Source: Lachnospiraceae bacterium
GTDB lineage: Bacteria; Bacillota; Clostridia; Lachnospirales; Lachnospiraceae
DNA length: 56,827 nt
NCBI GenBank assembly: GCA_024687745.1
Contig: JAILEM010000188.1
Span: forward strand, 1-56,827
Direction of reading: 5' to 3'
The notes under the pieces were generated by a model. That model saw nothing but the letters and a program-made list of their open reading frames with translations. It was not told the origin of the DNA and ran no database searches. Made by a program: the position numbers and the translations under genes. Positions 17,556-26,348 of the stretch are shown in pieces (within the stretch, counting starts at the first letter, position 1; each line of letters begins with the position of its first letter).

Positions 17556-18332
17556 TTACTGCCTGTTATAATAATCGATCCCGCTGTTTGGATTAAAGTA
17601 AGTCCTTATATAGCCGTCAGGAGACAGGATCACAAATTCATTTGTACTCTCAAGATAAAAAACATAATCTCCGTCCTCTTTTTCTATCTTATGAAGGCTT
17701 TTAGGATCGTGGATCACCTTATCTGCCGCAGCCTCATATTCCTTAGCACTCTCAAATCCCATCTCTTCACCGTGCTTTTCATAATGTTCATTAAGCCTTG
17801 CATAATTACGGAAGGAAAAAGTGATGCCTTCTATGTCTATGTCTAAGTCAACATTTTCGATCTCATCAGCTTTATCGTCAACAACGGCTTCTGCATCAGC
17901 TTTTTCGTCAACAACAGTTTCAACAACACCGCTTGGATCCTCCAAAAGCGTCTGACTGTTATTATTTGCTATCTTCCCGCCGGCGACTGCGGCAAGGATA
18001 CAGGCTGCTATGGCTCCTGCAGCCCCAACCTTTGAAAACTTCTTCCCTGATGTCTTATTATCGGAAGAAACAGTAATATCTTCATCACGGCTCATATCGG
18101 GGTTTTTTTCTCCCGGGCCTTCCTCTTTTATGAAAGCATCTTTATTGTCCTTCTTCCCCGAAGATCCTTTTTTATGGTTGTTATTATATCTGTTCTTCTT
18201 ATTTTTTTTGTTTTCCTTACGGCAGTCACTGCACCGTTTTGGGATATCAAGATTCTTATCCTGAAAGAATTTTATCTCGTCATCGCTTAATTCAAATTCA
18301 CGACCACATTGAATACATGTTTTTTTGATCAT
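17556..18332 (-). CDS. Zinc-ribbon membrane protein with a C-terminal toxin-nuclease-like domain
   Basis: A 258-residue protein in three parts. Residues 1-40 hold a zinc ribbon with C6, C9, C34 and C37 (CIQCGREF and RCSDCRKE). Residues 41-100 are Lys/Asn-rich and charged, followed by one membrane helix at about 102-120 and an acidic linker. Residues 171-258 form a compact domain with an RLNEHYEKHGEEMGF helix, KEYEAAADKVIHDP, YLESTNEFVILSPDG and YIRTYFNP. That order is what I recall from BECR-fold ribonuclease domains of polymorphic toxins (His-rich helix, long helix, then strands with a final TYF.P), but I cannot confirm it. It lies five bases after telA and three before the ABC exporter. A role in envelope stress or as a nuclease-like sensor is speculation. 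Confidence 0.7.
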   Translation of the reverse strand: MIKKTCIQCGREFELSDDEIKFFQDKNLDIPKRCSDCRKENKKNKKNRYNNNHKKGSSGKKDNKDAFIKEEGPGEKNPDMSRDEDITVSSDNKTSGKKFSKVGAAGAIAACILAAVAGGKIANNNSQTLLEDPSGVVETVVDEKADAEAVVDDKADEIENVDLDIDIEGITFSFRNYARLNEHYEKHGEEMGFESAKEYEAAADKVIHDPKSLHKIEKEDGDYVFYLESTNEFVILSPDGYIRTYFNPNSGIDYYNRQ

Positions 18333-18337
18333 ATAAA

Positions 18338-19570
18338 TTACCTGTTAGCATTTACCACAGAGGATTCCTTTGATACCTCAAGAAGCTTGTTTCTCATCTC
18401 GTTTTCTATCCTTGTAAGCTCAACCTCGGCCTCCTGTCTCTTAACTCTTCCATCCTTCTGTATCTGCATAACCTCGTCGAGAGTATCGATAAGAGTCTGA
18501 TTTGTCTGAGTAAGAGTTTCTATATCCACGATACCACGCTCACTTTCCTTAGCTGTCTCAACTGTAGCTATCTTAAGTGCTTCGGCATTCTTCTTTAAGA
18601 GATCATTTGTCATATCGGTAACCTCTCTCTGCGCCTTGGCAGCCTCACCTGAATGTGCAAGACCTATGGCGATGACCATCTGGGATTTCCAGAGCGGAAT
18701 AGTATTAACAAGGGTAGACTGTATCTTTTCGGATAAGGTCGTATCATTGTTCTGTATAAGCCTTATCTGAGGAGCCATCTGCATGGAAATGTTCCTTGTA
18801 AGTTCAAGGTCGTATATCTTTTTCTCAAAACGGTCTATCATTGAGGAATAATCCCTTGCCTTCTGTGTATCCTCGGGAAGTCCCGATTCTTCGGCTCGTT
18901 TAAGAAGCTTTGGCAGTTCTATCTCCTTAGCTTCCTTTAATTTCTGTTTTCCGGCGATTATATATAAGGATAACTCTTTAAAATAGCTTAAGTTTGCATC
19001 ATACATCTTATCTAACATTGCCACATCCTTAAGAAGAGTTACCTGATGCCCCTCCATAACGCTGACAACCTTATCGATATTGGCTTCAGTCTTGTCATAC
19101 TTTGCCTTTATCCCGGTAAGCTTATCGGATCCCTTTTTGAAAAGTCCAAGAAATCCACCCTTCTTCTCCTCCTCAAGATCAAAGCTTTTAAGCTCGGTCA
19201 CTACATTTGTAAGAAGATCCCCGATCTCTCCAAGATCCTTGGTCCTTACATTATCAAGTGCCGAATCGGAAAAATCGGCTATCTTTTTCTGGGCTCCTGC
19301 CCCGTATTGCAATACAAGCTGTGAATCATTTATATCTATCTGGGACACAAACTCATCCACCATCCTTGCTTCTTCCTCGGTAAGCTGTACACCCTCTTCT
19401 TTTGCCACTTCTTTGGCGTTTATCTCCGTGATCTCCATTTTGGGAAGGGGGATTTCCAAAGATATATCAGCGGTTTTTGCCGGCTCCTTTTCAATAACCT
19501 CGCTGACTGCCGCCTCAGGTACCTTTTCAAGTACTGCCTTTTCCATCATTTGTTCAAGACTATCGCTCAT
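18338..19570 (-). CDS. telA: TelA/YaaN-family toxic anion resistance protein
   Basis: A 410-residue cytoplasmic coiled-coil protein of the TelA family, once linked to tellurite resistance and in several Firmicutes to tolerance of cell-envelope antimicrobials. Typical features are QLVLQYGAGAQKKIADFSDS at about residues 83-102, a GFLGLFKKGSDKL stretch near 140, and long helices ending with repeated glutamates and lysines. The first 60 residues are acidic and poorly ordered. It has an AAAGGAGG site and follows the XpaC-like gene by about 60 bases. XpaC-TelA pairs are a known, conserved arrangement. The precise biochemical role is not established. Confidence 0.9.
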   Translation of the reverse strand: MSDSLEQMMEKAVLEKVPEAAVSEVIEKEPAKTADISLEIPLPKMEITEINAKEVAKEEGVQLTEEEARMVDEFVSQIDINDSQLVLQYGAGAQKKIADFSDSALDNVRTKDLGEIGDLLTNVVTELKSFDLEEEKKGGFLGLFKKGSDKLTGIKAKYDKTEANIDKVVSVMEGHQVTLLKDVAMLDKMYDANLSYFKELSLYIIAGKQKLKEAKEIELPKLLKRAEESGLPEDTQKARDYSSMIDRFEKKIYDLELTRNISMQMAPQIRLIQNNDTTLSEKIQSTLVNTIPLWKSQMVIAIGLAHSGEAAKAQREVTDMTNDLLKKNAEALKIATVETAKESERGIVDIETLTQTNQTLIDTLDEVMQIQKDGRVKRQEAEVELTRIENEMRNKLLEVSKESSVVNANR

Positions 19571-19629
19571 TTTGTGCCTCCTTTATCCTCAGTTGTTTAC
19601 GTTTGGAATTATATTTTTTATGATCCTGT

Positions 19630-20952
19630 TTATATTTCAAGCTTCTCACCCATGATCGGAATATCCTCTGCCAGACCCTCCTGGGCAAGCATCGTCTTTA
19701 ATACCTTTGCATCTGTTGTAACATCCCATACGGAATCCTCGAACAGATTGTTCAAAAGCTTGACGAAAGCCCTATTGATCGTATCAAGGGTTTTTTCGAT
19801 CTCAAGCTTTGCCTCCCTGATCTCAGGACCCGGAGCGGAAACCTTATCATATTCCGCATAGGCTTCAACAAGCTTGAGCACCGTTGGAAGATAATAATCC
19901 ATAAGCTTGTGTATCCTGTCCATCTGGCCGGGATGAGACCTGACCCTGTTAAATATCTCATTGAGCAGCCTTTCAAGGATATCGAGCTTTTTGGATATCA
20001 CCTCTCCGGGAATACGTTCATTATAATCATGAAGCCTTCTTATGGATTCCATTCCCTCGGCGATCATGGAATTAAGCTCTGCCTGTTCTTTGGGACTTAA
20101 TGAGGCTGCCGCCTCCATATTTACATTCTTACCCTCAAGATCTTCCTTTGTCTTTAGTTCATTAAGCTCCTGTTGCTTTTCTGACTGTCTGTACTGTTCA
20201 TATAAAGAATCGGAAAGCATCAGGGTAGTCTGTTTATCATCAATGTATCCCTGTGTAAAATATCCCTTCTGAAGCATCTTTTTAATGTCCTTGACGACTC
20301 TTGACTGCTTTGTCCCGGTACTTGCGGCAATATCGGATATCTTTGCATACATTTTATTTCCGCAGATCTCCGCATAGCGTTTAGCCCTTGAAAGGATATT
20401 TTTCCTTGATATCCCTGATGTCAGCACTCCCGCCGATATGGCAAATATAACACCGGGAAAGATCAGACCCGTAAAGGAAGCTGCACCGAATAATGCATGT
20501 ACAAGATTTGTAAGCACAGAAATACCGGCTATCCCCATTCCTGCAGAGCCTCCGACTATACAGGCTATGGAGGAGGCATTTCCTACAGGATTAAAATACT
20601 CGGCAGGAAGCAGTTTGCCGGAATTTTTTGACCTGCTCCTTTTCCTTTGCTGCTGATCCCTGTAGAGCTCTTCCCTTATCCTTCTTTCTTCATTGGCTTT
20701 TTCGATGGCTTCACGTCTGGCCGCTTCATTCCTCTCCCGCTCTTCATGTTCTCTCTTTATTCGTTCCTGATACTGGGCGGTCTTAGACTTTATAGTACTC
20801 TGGGTAGAGCCTATAGCCTCATTTATAACGGTGTTCACGGAATCGTTAATCGCTTCGTTCAGTCCCGAAAAATCACCGCTTTTCAGGCTTTTTACAAGTG
20901 AATCCTTTATCTGGTCGCCTATCTGATTTGACAGCTTTTTCTTATCAGCCAT
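19630..20952 (-). CDS. XpaC-like membrane protein (5-bromo-4-chloroindolyl phosphate hydrolysis family)
   Basis: A 440-residue protein, first gene of the operon. Residues 60-115 are a charged Arg/Glu coiled coil; two or three membrane helices lie at about 128-180; a winged-helix-like segment (KISDIAASTGTKQSRVVKDI) follows at about 205-260, then a long helical domain. The family is named after XpaC, which was linked by screening to hydrolysis of a phosphatase dye, but its real function is uncertain. XpaC-like and TelA genes commonly travel together, as here. The promoter at 21004-21032 precedes it and the next genes downstream are telA, the zinc-ribbon protein and the exporter halves. Confidence 0.8.
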   Translation of the reverse strand: MADKKKLSNQIGDQIKDSLVKSLKSGDFSGLNEAINDSVNTVINEAIGSTQSTIKSKTAQYQERIKREHEERERNEAARREAIEKANEERRIREELYRDQQQRKRSRSKNSGKLLPAEYFNPVGNASSIACIVGGSAGMGIAGISVLTNLVHALFGAASFTGLIFPGVIFAISAGVLTSGISRKNILSRAKRYAEICGNKMYAKISDIAASTGTKQSRVVKDIKKMLQKGYFTQGYIDDKQTTLMLSDSLYEQYRQSEKQQELNELKTKEDLEGKNVNMEAAASLSPKEQAELNSMIAEGMESIRRLHDYNERIPGEVISKKLDILERLLNEIFNRVRSHPGQMDRIHKLMDYYLPTVLKLVEAYAEYDKVSAPGPEIREAKLEIEKTLDTINRAFVKLLNNLFEDSVWDVTTDAKVLKTMLAQEGLAEDIPIMGEKLEI

Positions 20953-21003
20953 CCCTTACTTCCCCTCTTAGATCACATTTTCCAAAATAAAACCTTACCA
21001 TAT

Positions 21004-21032
21004 ATAATAAAAGAAAAATCCCCATTTATCAA
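21004..21032 (-). promoter_or_regulatory. Promoter of the xpaC-telA operon
   Basis: On the minus strand, -35 TTGATA (21027-21032) and -10 TATTAT (21004-21009) are 17 bases apart, about 50 bases before the start at 20952. Confidence 0.7.
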
Positions 21033-21063
21033 CAGTCAGTATCATAAGAATATTTTTAACATC

Positions 21064-21747
21064 TTACTTTTGCAAGGGTTCTTTTATCCTTATCCTGTCC
21101 TTTACAAAAAAGAAGGTATATGCAAGTAACAGTATAAGACCAAAGCTGAATCTTACAGCCATCCTGAATTTATCATAATCCTTAACTGCAAAGGGTAAGA
21201 GCAGATCTATAATTGCTATCGCAACTGTTCCGGATAACAGATATTTTATATTTCGCTTATTAAGTATCTGTTTTATGGGCATGTCAGGAAATACAGCCTT
21301 TACCGTCATGACAAATATCAAAAATATAAAAAGTGCCGCCACTATCCAGTGAAGTATTGATGACAGCAGGGGGGAAAGGGCAACACTCCACACAGAGGTA
21401 AGGCCCGCAAGCATAAAGGTTCCAAGACACCACAACGGAACAAGGACAAAAACCCTCACACCCAAAGGTATCTTATATATAAGAGCCCTTATCCTCTCCT
21501 TTAGACCGTTCTTTTTCTTATCATCCGTACCCTCTTCATCATCCTCTTGAAGATCTTCGTTTTCTACCATCTGTACGATCGCTGTTTTATTATATACATC
21601 ATCCTTTATAAGGACATCTGATGGCGATCCGAATACGCTTCCTATTATCATGCTTACAGCAGTGACTACGGCAACGGAGGTAAGCTTTGTTTTCTTTTTT
21701 ATTTTTGTCTTTAATTCTGTATTATCAGTCATCTCTTTATTTTTCAT
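21064..21747 (-). CDS. Hypothetical five-helix membrane protein
   Basis: A 227-residue protein I cannot assign. A Lys-rich start is followed by a hydrophobic segment at about residues 24-42, then an acidic stretch around residues 65-78 (LQEDDEEGTDDKKK), and four further membrane helices at about 97-120, 128-150, 170-186 and 198-216. It could be a membrane anchor or a small transporter-like protein. No clear ribosome binding site precedes ATG 21747, and an alternative start lies five codons later. It is upstream of and on the same strand as the xpaC-telA operon, but that operon has its own promoter, so this gene is probably separate. The end of the gene has no visible terminator. Confidence 0.6.
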   Translation of the reverse strand: MKNKEMTDNTELKTKIKKKTKLTSVAVVTAVSMIIGSVFGSPSDVLIKDDVYNKTAIVQMVENEDLQEDDEEGTDDKKKNGLKERIRALIYKIPLGVRVFVLVPLWCLGTFMLAGLTSVWSVALSPLLSSILHWIVAALFIFLIFVMTVKAVFPDMPIKQILNKRNIKYLLSGTVAIAIIDLLLPFAVKDYDKFRMAVRFSFGLILLLAYTFFFVKDRIRIKEPLQK

Positions 21748-21789
21748 GGTTTAAAGTATAATTCAAATATCCCTTTAAAGCAAATATGA

Positions 21790-21821
21790 TAAAAAACTCC
21801 CGAAGATCTCTCTCCGGGAGT
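21790..21821 (-). terminator. Terminator after cstA
   Basis: ACTCCCG (21796-21802) pairs with CGGGAGT (21815-21821); on the minus strand the stem is followed by a run of T. It ends the 178-residue-protein/cstA unit. Confidence 0.8.
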
Positions 21822-21848
21822 CCGATAAAATCTTATCTTTTTAAATCA

Positions 21849-23570
21849 TCAGGCCTTTGCTTCATTACGCTTTGCTATTGTTGTTACACCTTCAATAGCA
21901 AGAACTACAGCAAGTACGATGAGCAGGATACCCACGATAGCCTGTACCCAGGGACCCCAGTCAGCTTCTCCTGCGGAGATAACAGCAAACTGATCCTTGG
22001 TATTGATTAAAAGTGAAGCGATCGTTACACAGAGCATGAACGCCATGGGTATTACAACCATCTTATTGCTCTTGCCTGCCTTGGAAAGCCATGCGGCAAC
22101 TGCAAGAAGTCCGATAGCTGCAAGCAGCTGGTTTGCTGACCCAAACAGTGCCCATATCTTCTGATATCCGTTAAGTCCAAGAACAATACCGAGTATTACG
22201 GTGATTATTGTTGCAACATAAGGATTGCAAAGGAATTTCTTATATCCTGTAACGTTCTCGGCAGTCTCACCCTTGTCTGTATCGATCCAGAATTCCTGGA
22301 ACATGAAACGTGCAAGACGTGTTGCCGTATCAAGTGATGTAAGACAGAAAGCCGAATATGTAAGTACAAGAAGTATATTAAGTACCTTAAATGTACCGGG
22401 GATGGCATCATCGATCATATGAGCAAGTCCGCCACCGAATATTGCCGTAGCACCTGTAAGGGGTGCATCGGGATTCTGTGCATTAAAGTTATAAGCATAA
22501 GCAACTGCTATTAAAGTTGCAACTGCAAGTACACACTCAAGAAGCATTCCACCGTAAGCGATGGGCTTGGCATCAGTTTCCTTGTCAAGCTGCTTGGATG
22601 TTGTACCCGAAGAAACCAGTGAATGGAATCCGGATATGGCACCACATGCTATCGTTGTAAACAGTACAGGGAATACAGGCTTTGTAGATTCAGCAGACTG
22701 TATAACAGGAAGCGCATCCATTGAAGGGTGTGCAACAAATACTGCTACGATCGCAATAGCAAGCATTGCATAAAGCAGGAAACTTGAAAGATAATCTCTG
22801 GGCTGTAATAATATCCAAACCGGAGTGACACTGGCGATGGCAATATAAATACCTACCACCCACATCCAGGTCTTCTCAGATAAGTATATAGGATGGAAGT
22901 TAAGACCGATCAATATGATCAAAACTATGGCAACAACACCGATGATCGTAGCAACACTCATGGGAACGTTTCTACGGTATACGGCGAATCCAAATACAAT
23001 AGCTATCAGGATGAACAAAAGAGAAACCATAGCAACCTGAGCATTTGTAGCCGAAGCTGCCTTATCCAGAACACCGGCATCGTCATATGTAGCCTTAAAT
23101 GTAGATGCAACGATAGATGCAAATGCAGCCACAACGAGGATGAGTGTCAGATAAGCAAATGTAATAAAGAGTCTCTTTGCTCTCCTTGACATGTTCATGG
23201 ATATAACTTCACCGATAGATTTTCCGCCATGACGAACAGATGCGATAAGAGCACCCATATCATGTACGCCACCGAAGAAGATACCTCCGAGAACGATCCA
23301 AAGTACACAGGCAAGCCATCCGAAGCCTAAGCCGGCAGCACTTATAGGTCCTGTTATAGGACCGGCACCTGCAATTGATGAAAAATGATGTCCCATCAAT
23401 ACAGCAGCCTTGGCCGGAACATAGTCAACACCACCGTCATCGACGGTATGAGCAGGTGTTTCTTCTTTGCTCTCGCCTACACCCCACTTCTTGCAAAGCC
23501 ATCCGCCATAAAAGATATAACCGACGATAAGGCAAACAAGTGAAATGATAAAAAGCAGTAATCCATTCAT
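21849..23570 (-). CDS. cstA: CstA-family transporter (carbon starvation protein A)
   Basis: A 573-residue polytopic membrane protein with many helices and the CstA hallmarks VGYIFYGGWL, AVLMGHHFSSIAGAGPITGP at about residues 57-76, GGVHDMGALIASVRHGGKSI and DTATRLARF-like loops. CstA and YjiY/BtsT proteins of this family take up peptides and pyruvate under nutrient limitation. It is shorter than the Escherichia coli CstA of about 700 residues but similar in size to many clostridial members. It has an AAGGAG site and follows the 178-residue gene by 33 bases. In Escherichia coli cstA is followed by the small ybdD gene; here no ybdD is seen and a different gene precedes it. Confidence 0.92.
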   Translation of the reverse strand: MNGLLLFIISLVCLIVGYIFYGGWLCKKWGVGESKEETPAHTVDDGGVDYVPAKAAVLMGHHFSSIAGAGPITGPISAAGLGFGWLACVLWIVLGGIFFGGVHDMGALIASVRHGGKSIGEVISMNMSRRAKRLFITFAYLTLILVVAAFASIVASTFKATYDDAGVLDKAASATNAQVAMVSLLFILIAIVFGFAVYRRNVPMSVATIIGVVAIVLIILIGLNFHPIYLSEKTWMWVVGIYIAIASVTPVWILLQPRDYLSSFLLYAMLAIAIVAVFVAHPSMDALPVIQSAESTKPVFPVLFTTIACGAISGFHSLVSSGTTSKQLDKETDAKPIAYGGMLLECVLAVATLIAVAYAYNFNAQNPDAPLTGATAIFGGGLAHMIDDAIPGTFKVLNILLVLTYSAFCLTSLDTATRLARFMFQEFWIDTDKGETAENVTGYKKFLCNPYVATIITVILGIVLGLNGYQKIWALFGSANQLLAAIGLLAVAAWLSKAGKSNKMVVIPMAFMLCVTIASLLINTKDQFAVISAGEADWGPWVQAIVGILLIVLAVVLAIEGVTTIAKRNEAKA

Positions 23571-23603
23571 TTTCCCACATCTCCTTTTTATTGATTTTAC
23601 ATG

Positions 23604-24140
23604 TCAGGCTCTTTCTTTTTTATAGTGCTTAACATGTATTTTCAAATATTCCGCTGTCTTGGTACCGTATCGATTTGTATACACCTTCTCATCGCCCAGT
23701 GTTATGAGATCTGTATGCATTTCCATCCAGCCCTTAAGCGAAAATTGAAAACTTTTGTAAATCTTGCATTTTTTAATGCATTTAACAGCTTCTTTATCAG
23801 CCGTATCGCATATAAACAATGCAACAAAATGAGTCCGCATGTGCTGATGCTTTATATTGACATTATCAAGATCGATCTTAGGCATACCGTCTTCATAACA
23901 GTCATTTATGACCTTCCTTGCGATCTCCTCTGTCAGATGCGGAATCCTGTAAAAATATACATATTCATCCGCATTTGCCGTCCACAAACTGAACTCTTTA
24001 AAAACAACGCACTGCATCTCGGTTATATGCATATGCGCTTCGGCTACAAGCCCCTCTTCAACATCATCATGCATCACTATGTCATAATTTTTTTTGTAGC
24101 CTTTCAGTATCTGATCCAGAAACTCCCTGTAATCGATCAT
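23604..24140 (-). CDS. Conserved-looking hypothetical protein upstream of cstA
   Basis: A 178-residue soluble protein I do not recognise. It has no signal peptide, no membrane helix and no familiar motif. Visible features are an N-terminal helix (YREFLDQILKGYKKNY), the stretch HMHITEMQCVVFKEF, YVYFYRIPHLTEE, and several Cys near CIKKCKIY. It has a GGGGAG site before ATG 24140, its own promoter at 24247-24275, and is followed by cstA after 33 bases, so the two are almost certainly co-transcribed. It could be an enzyme or a ligand-binding regulator acting with the CstA transporter. That is inference from position only. The length of the coding frame and the good signals support it as real. Confidence 0.65.
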   Translation of the reverse strand: MIDYREFLDQILKGYKKNYDIVMHDDVEEGLVAEAHMHITEMQCVVFKEFSLWTANADEYVYFYRIPHLTEEIARKVINDCYEDGMPKIDLDNVNIKHQHMRTHFVALFICDTADKEAVKCIKKCKIYKSFQFSLKGWMEMHTDLITLGDEKVYTNRYGTKTAEYLKIHVKHYKKERA

Positions 24141-24246
24141 AAAACACTCCCCGAGTCAAGATCAGATGATCCCTCATACTCCGATTTTAATCTGAATGAA
24201 TTATTAATAATATGTAAATAAAAAATTAACATATCTGTACGTATGT

Positions 24247-24275
24247 ACTTTAGCATAGGAATAATAAGATTTCAA
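24247..24275 (-). promoter_or_regulatory. Promoter of the hypothetical/cstA unit
   Basis: On the minus strand, -35 TTGAAA (24270-24275) and -10 TAAAGT (24247-24252) have a 17-base spacer. A GTAC-N4-GTAC palindrome overlaps the -10 and could bind a regulator. The rest of the 24141-24368 gap shows no gene. Confidence 0.5.
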
Positions 24276-24368
24276 TAGCTGATTTCCGGCGATATTGATA
24301 GATATCTGATTAGAACCGACCTGATTTTTACCTTAAAAGCCAGTATACATCTAATATGGCGTATTACA

Positions 24369-24770
24369 TCAAAGATTCAGATTTCCTAAATTATGCTCAT
24401 TCTTTTTTTGAAGTTTTCTCGGAAGTGCCGTGGAAATATCAGGATTTTTTTCAACTATTTTTTTCAGAAAATCATCCACGGAGTTTTTCCCCGGAAACTG
24501 TATCTGAGCAAGCTCCTTCTGTACATCCATCACAACGACCGACTCTACCTGCAGGCTGTTTTCACCTGTTTTCTTATTCTTTATGGGTAAAACATGTACT
24601 CTTCTGAAGCAGCGTTTAATATCCGAATATGGAATATAATATTTCTTCCAGCCGGACTTAAAAAAAAGACAGGTGTTTCCGAGAGTAACAAGCCCTATCT
24701 TATCTCCGTTTCTGTATTCATCCTTAAGAATACTTTTTTCTGTCTCACCCGTCACCGAATAAAATCCCAT
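24369..24770 (-). CDS. Hypothetical protein with PH-like N-terminal region
   Basis: A 133-residue protein starting MGFYSVTGETEKS with an AAGGAG site. The central part reads GDKIGLVTLGNTCLFFKSGW followed by KKYYIPYSDIKRCFRRV, a strand-rich pattern like the bacterial PH-type domains in which a basic YxPYxDIxxxFRRV loop is common. A short Lys/Asn-rich C-terminal tail follows (PRKLQKKNEHN). I do not know its function. It lies upstream of the cstA unit and on the same strand, but about 230 bases away with an intervening promoter, so it is likely a separate gene. The PH-like call is by shape only. Confidence 0.55.
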   Translation of the reverse strand: MGFYSVTGETEKSILKDEYRNGDKIGLVTLGNTCLFFKSGWKKYYIPYSDIKRCFRRVHVLPIKNKKTGENSLQVESVVVMDVQKELAQIQFPGKNSVDDFLKKIVEKNPDISTALPRKLQKKNEHNLGNLNL

Positions 24771-24851
24771 TTTAATTTCTCCTTAATCAATACCCGTTAA
24801 GATCAGATCAAGATTAATAATATCTTCATATAACGATACTGTCAAATAATG

Positions 24852-24881
24852 CAAAAGGCGGCCTGCAATAACAGACCGCCT
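24852..24881 (-). terminator. Terminator after the FliD-like/DUF5610-like unit
   Basis: On the minus strand, AGGCGGTCTG pairs with CAGGCCGCCT (one wobble) around TTATTG and is followed by TTTT. Confidence 0.75.
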
Positions 24882-24897
24882 GATAAAAAAACTTAAA

Positions 24898-25536
24898 TTA
24901 TGCTTCAATACCCATTGCCTTATAATAATCATCAAACAGGGAATTTGTAGCCTCAAGGGTTTTCTGGCTTATCTCGGGAAGATCTTTTCCCCAGGTTTCC
25001 GTAGCATCCTTATATCCCTGCTCTATGGCATCCTGCATCTCTTTCATCTTGTCCGGATCGTCTCCTGCAAGAGCACTTGCGTAATCAAAGAGTCTTTCCG
25101 ATGTCTGCTTGATACCGAAGTATCCGTCTTCCGAAATATCCTCTGCCGCCTGTGCCTTGGCTGCCTCCGATACAGTGGAAAGATCTCCGTTAGCAAACAT
25201 CTTCCATATTTCATCATCATTTGCTGTTGCAGAAGCGCCTGCCTGATCGGTAAACATCTTGCTTACCAACGATTTCATCTGGTTTATTCTGCTTTCAGTA
25301 TCTGCCTGAAGCTTCTGAATAAGCTCGTCTCTTTCCTCCTGACTCATCTTGTTAACAGAATAGATCTGCTTTGCAGAGTCGGTCTCTTCCGCCGGTGTCT
25401 TTGTGAAAACAGCTGCTATATCATTGCTGTTAATAGCTGTTTCTTCTGGTTTGTTTGCCGGCTTTTTTTCGGGATTGTTTATATCAGGATTATTATACAG
25501 ATTATTAATGCCTGATATCTGTGATATTGTGCTCAT
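24898..25536 (-). CDS. DUF5610-like helical protein
   Basis: A 212-residue soluble protein. Residues 1-60 are low-complexity Asn/Pro/Lys, and a helical region with MSQEERDELIQKLQADTESR follows. The last 80 residues read GYFGIKQTSERLFDYASALAG, DDPDKMKEMQDAIEQGYKDA and WGKDLPEISQKTLEATNSLF. This last block fits the pattern I recall for DUF5610 (a Gly-Phe/Tyr helix, EQGYKDA, then LP.IS..T), reported in flagellated bacteria. Function is unknown. The gene follows the FliD-like gene by 27 bases and ends at a terminator, so the two form a unit. Confidence 0.6.
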   Translation of the reverse strand: MSTISQISGINNLYNNPDINNPEKKPANKPEETAINSNDIAAVFTKTPAEETDSAKQIYSVNKMSQEERDELIQKLQADTESRINQMKSLVSKMFTDQAGASATANDDEIWKMFANGDLSTVSEAAKAQAAEDISEDGYFGIKQTSERLFDYASALAGDDPDKMKEMQDAIEQGYKDATETWGKDLPEISQKTLEATNSLFDDYYKAMGIEA

Positions 25537-25563
25537 ATTTCTTCCTCCTTCTTAACTGTAAGG

Positions 25564-26265
25564 TCAGACCTCTGTCGAAAAGCCCTCGTAAAGACTGCTT
25601 ATGGTTCCATCACTTGTATATGTAGTTCCTCCTGCATTAGCTGCAGCTCTTGATATCGAAGATGCCTTGGAGCTTACATCATCCGCAAGGGAATTGGTAT
25701 TGCTGAACAATACCTTAAGTGTGTTTACATCAGCCTTCTTAAGTGCTTCTTCATCAACACTGAGTTTGTTGTCAGAGCCAATCGTAATTCCTACGTCTGA
25801 TAACAGGTTTTGAAACTTGGATGTATTTCCAACCATCCATCCTGCATTGAGCAGAACGCCTTTGGTATCGGAATCCACCGCATTATCAAGTGTACTGTTA
25901 TACGCGTCGGCAAATTTCTCTACAGCCTTGGTTATGGCATCCCAGTCATAATCTGTAGTTTCTGTTTCTTCTCCGGTTTCTTCATTAACAGACTTTATGG
26001 TCTTTTTCTCCCAAAGACTCTTGTCCTGAAGCGCATCGGCTGCTTCCTTAAGGGAATCGGCACCGGATCTGATGCTTGTCAGCTTGGTATCGCTGTCGGA
26101 ATCCTCAGCCTTGGCCTTGGTATCCTCCTCGGCATAATACGCCTTTGCAAGCTTTGCATAGCTTCCGTTTTTGATGGAAGCATATTCGCTTAAGCTGATC
26201 GTACCATAGGAAGAACTGTTCGAAGATGAGGTTCCCAACATGCTGCTGATGTCAAATGAACTCAT
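25564..26265 (-). CDS. FliD-like / flagellar-associated protein
   Basis: A 233-residue protein starting MSSFDISSMLGTSSSNSSSY at ATG 26265 with AAGGAGGT. An early IKNGSYAKLAKAYYAEE motif is one I associate with flagellar-accessory proteins of Lachnospiraceae. The C-terminal half resembles the end of the flagellar cap protein FliD: KFQNLLSDVGITIGSDNKLS, VDEEALKKADVNTLKVLFSN, then a Ser/Ala/Thr-rich tail. No signal peptide is seen, as expected for proteins exported by the flagellar apparatus. It is too short for a full FliD, so a truncated or specialised surface or assembly factor is the best guess. It is co-transcribed with the DUF5610-like gene from the promoter at 26349-26377. No flagellar genes are in the window. 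Confidence 0.55.
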   Translation of the reverse strand: MSSFDISSMLGTSSSNSSSYGTISLSEYASIKNGSYAKLAKAYYAEEDTKAKAEDSDSDTKLTSIRSGADSLKEAADALQDKSLWEKKTIKSVNEETGEETETTDYDWDAITKAVEKFADAYNSTLDNAVDSDTKGVLLNAGWMVGNTSKFQNLLSDVGITIGSDNKLSVDEEALKKADVNTLKVLFSNTNSLADDVSSKASSISRAAANAGGTTYTSDGTISSLYEGFSTEV

Positions 26266-26348
26266 TTTTCTACCTCCTTGTATCAAATTTGAAATCCGTT
26301 TCGTTTACTGTACGGGCAGCTCGCAGATTTAGCTACCTATACATATAT

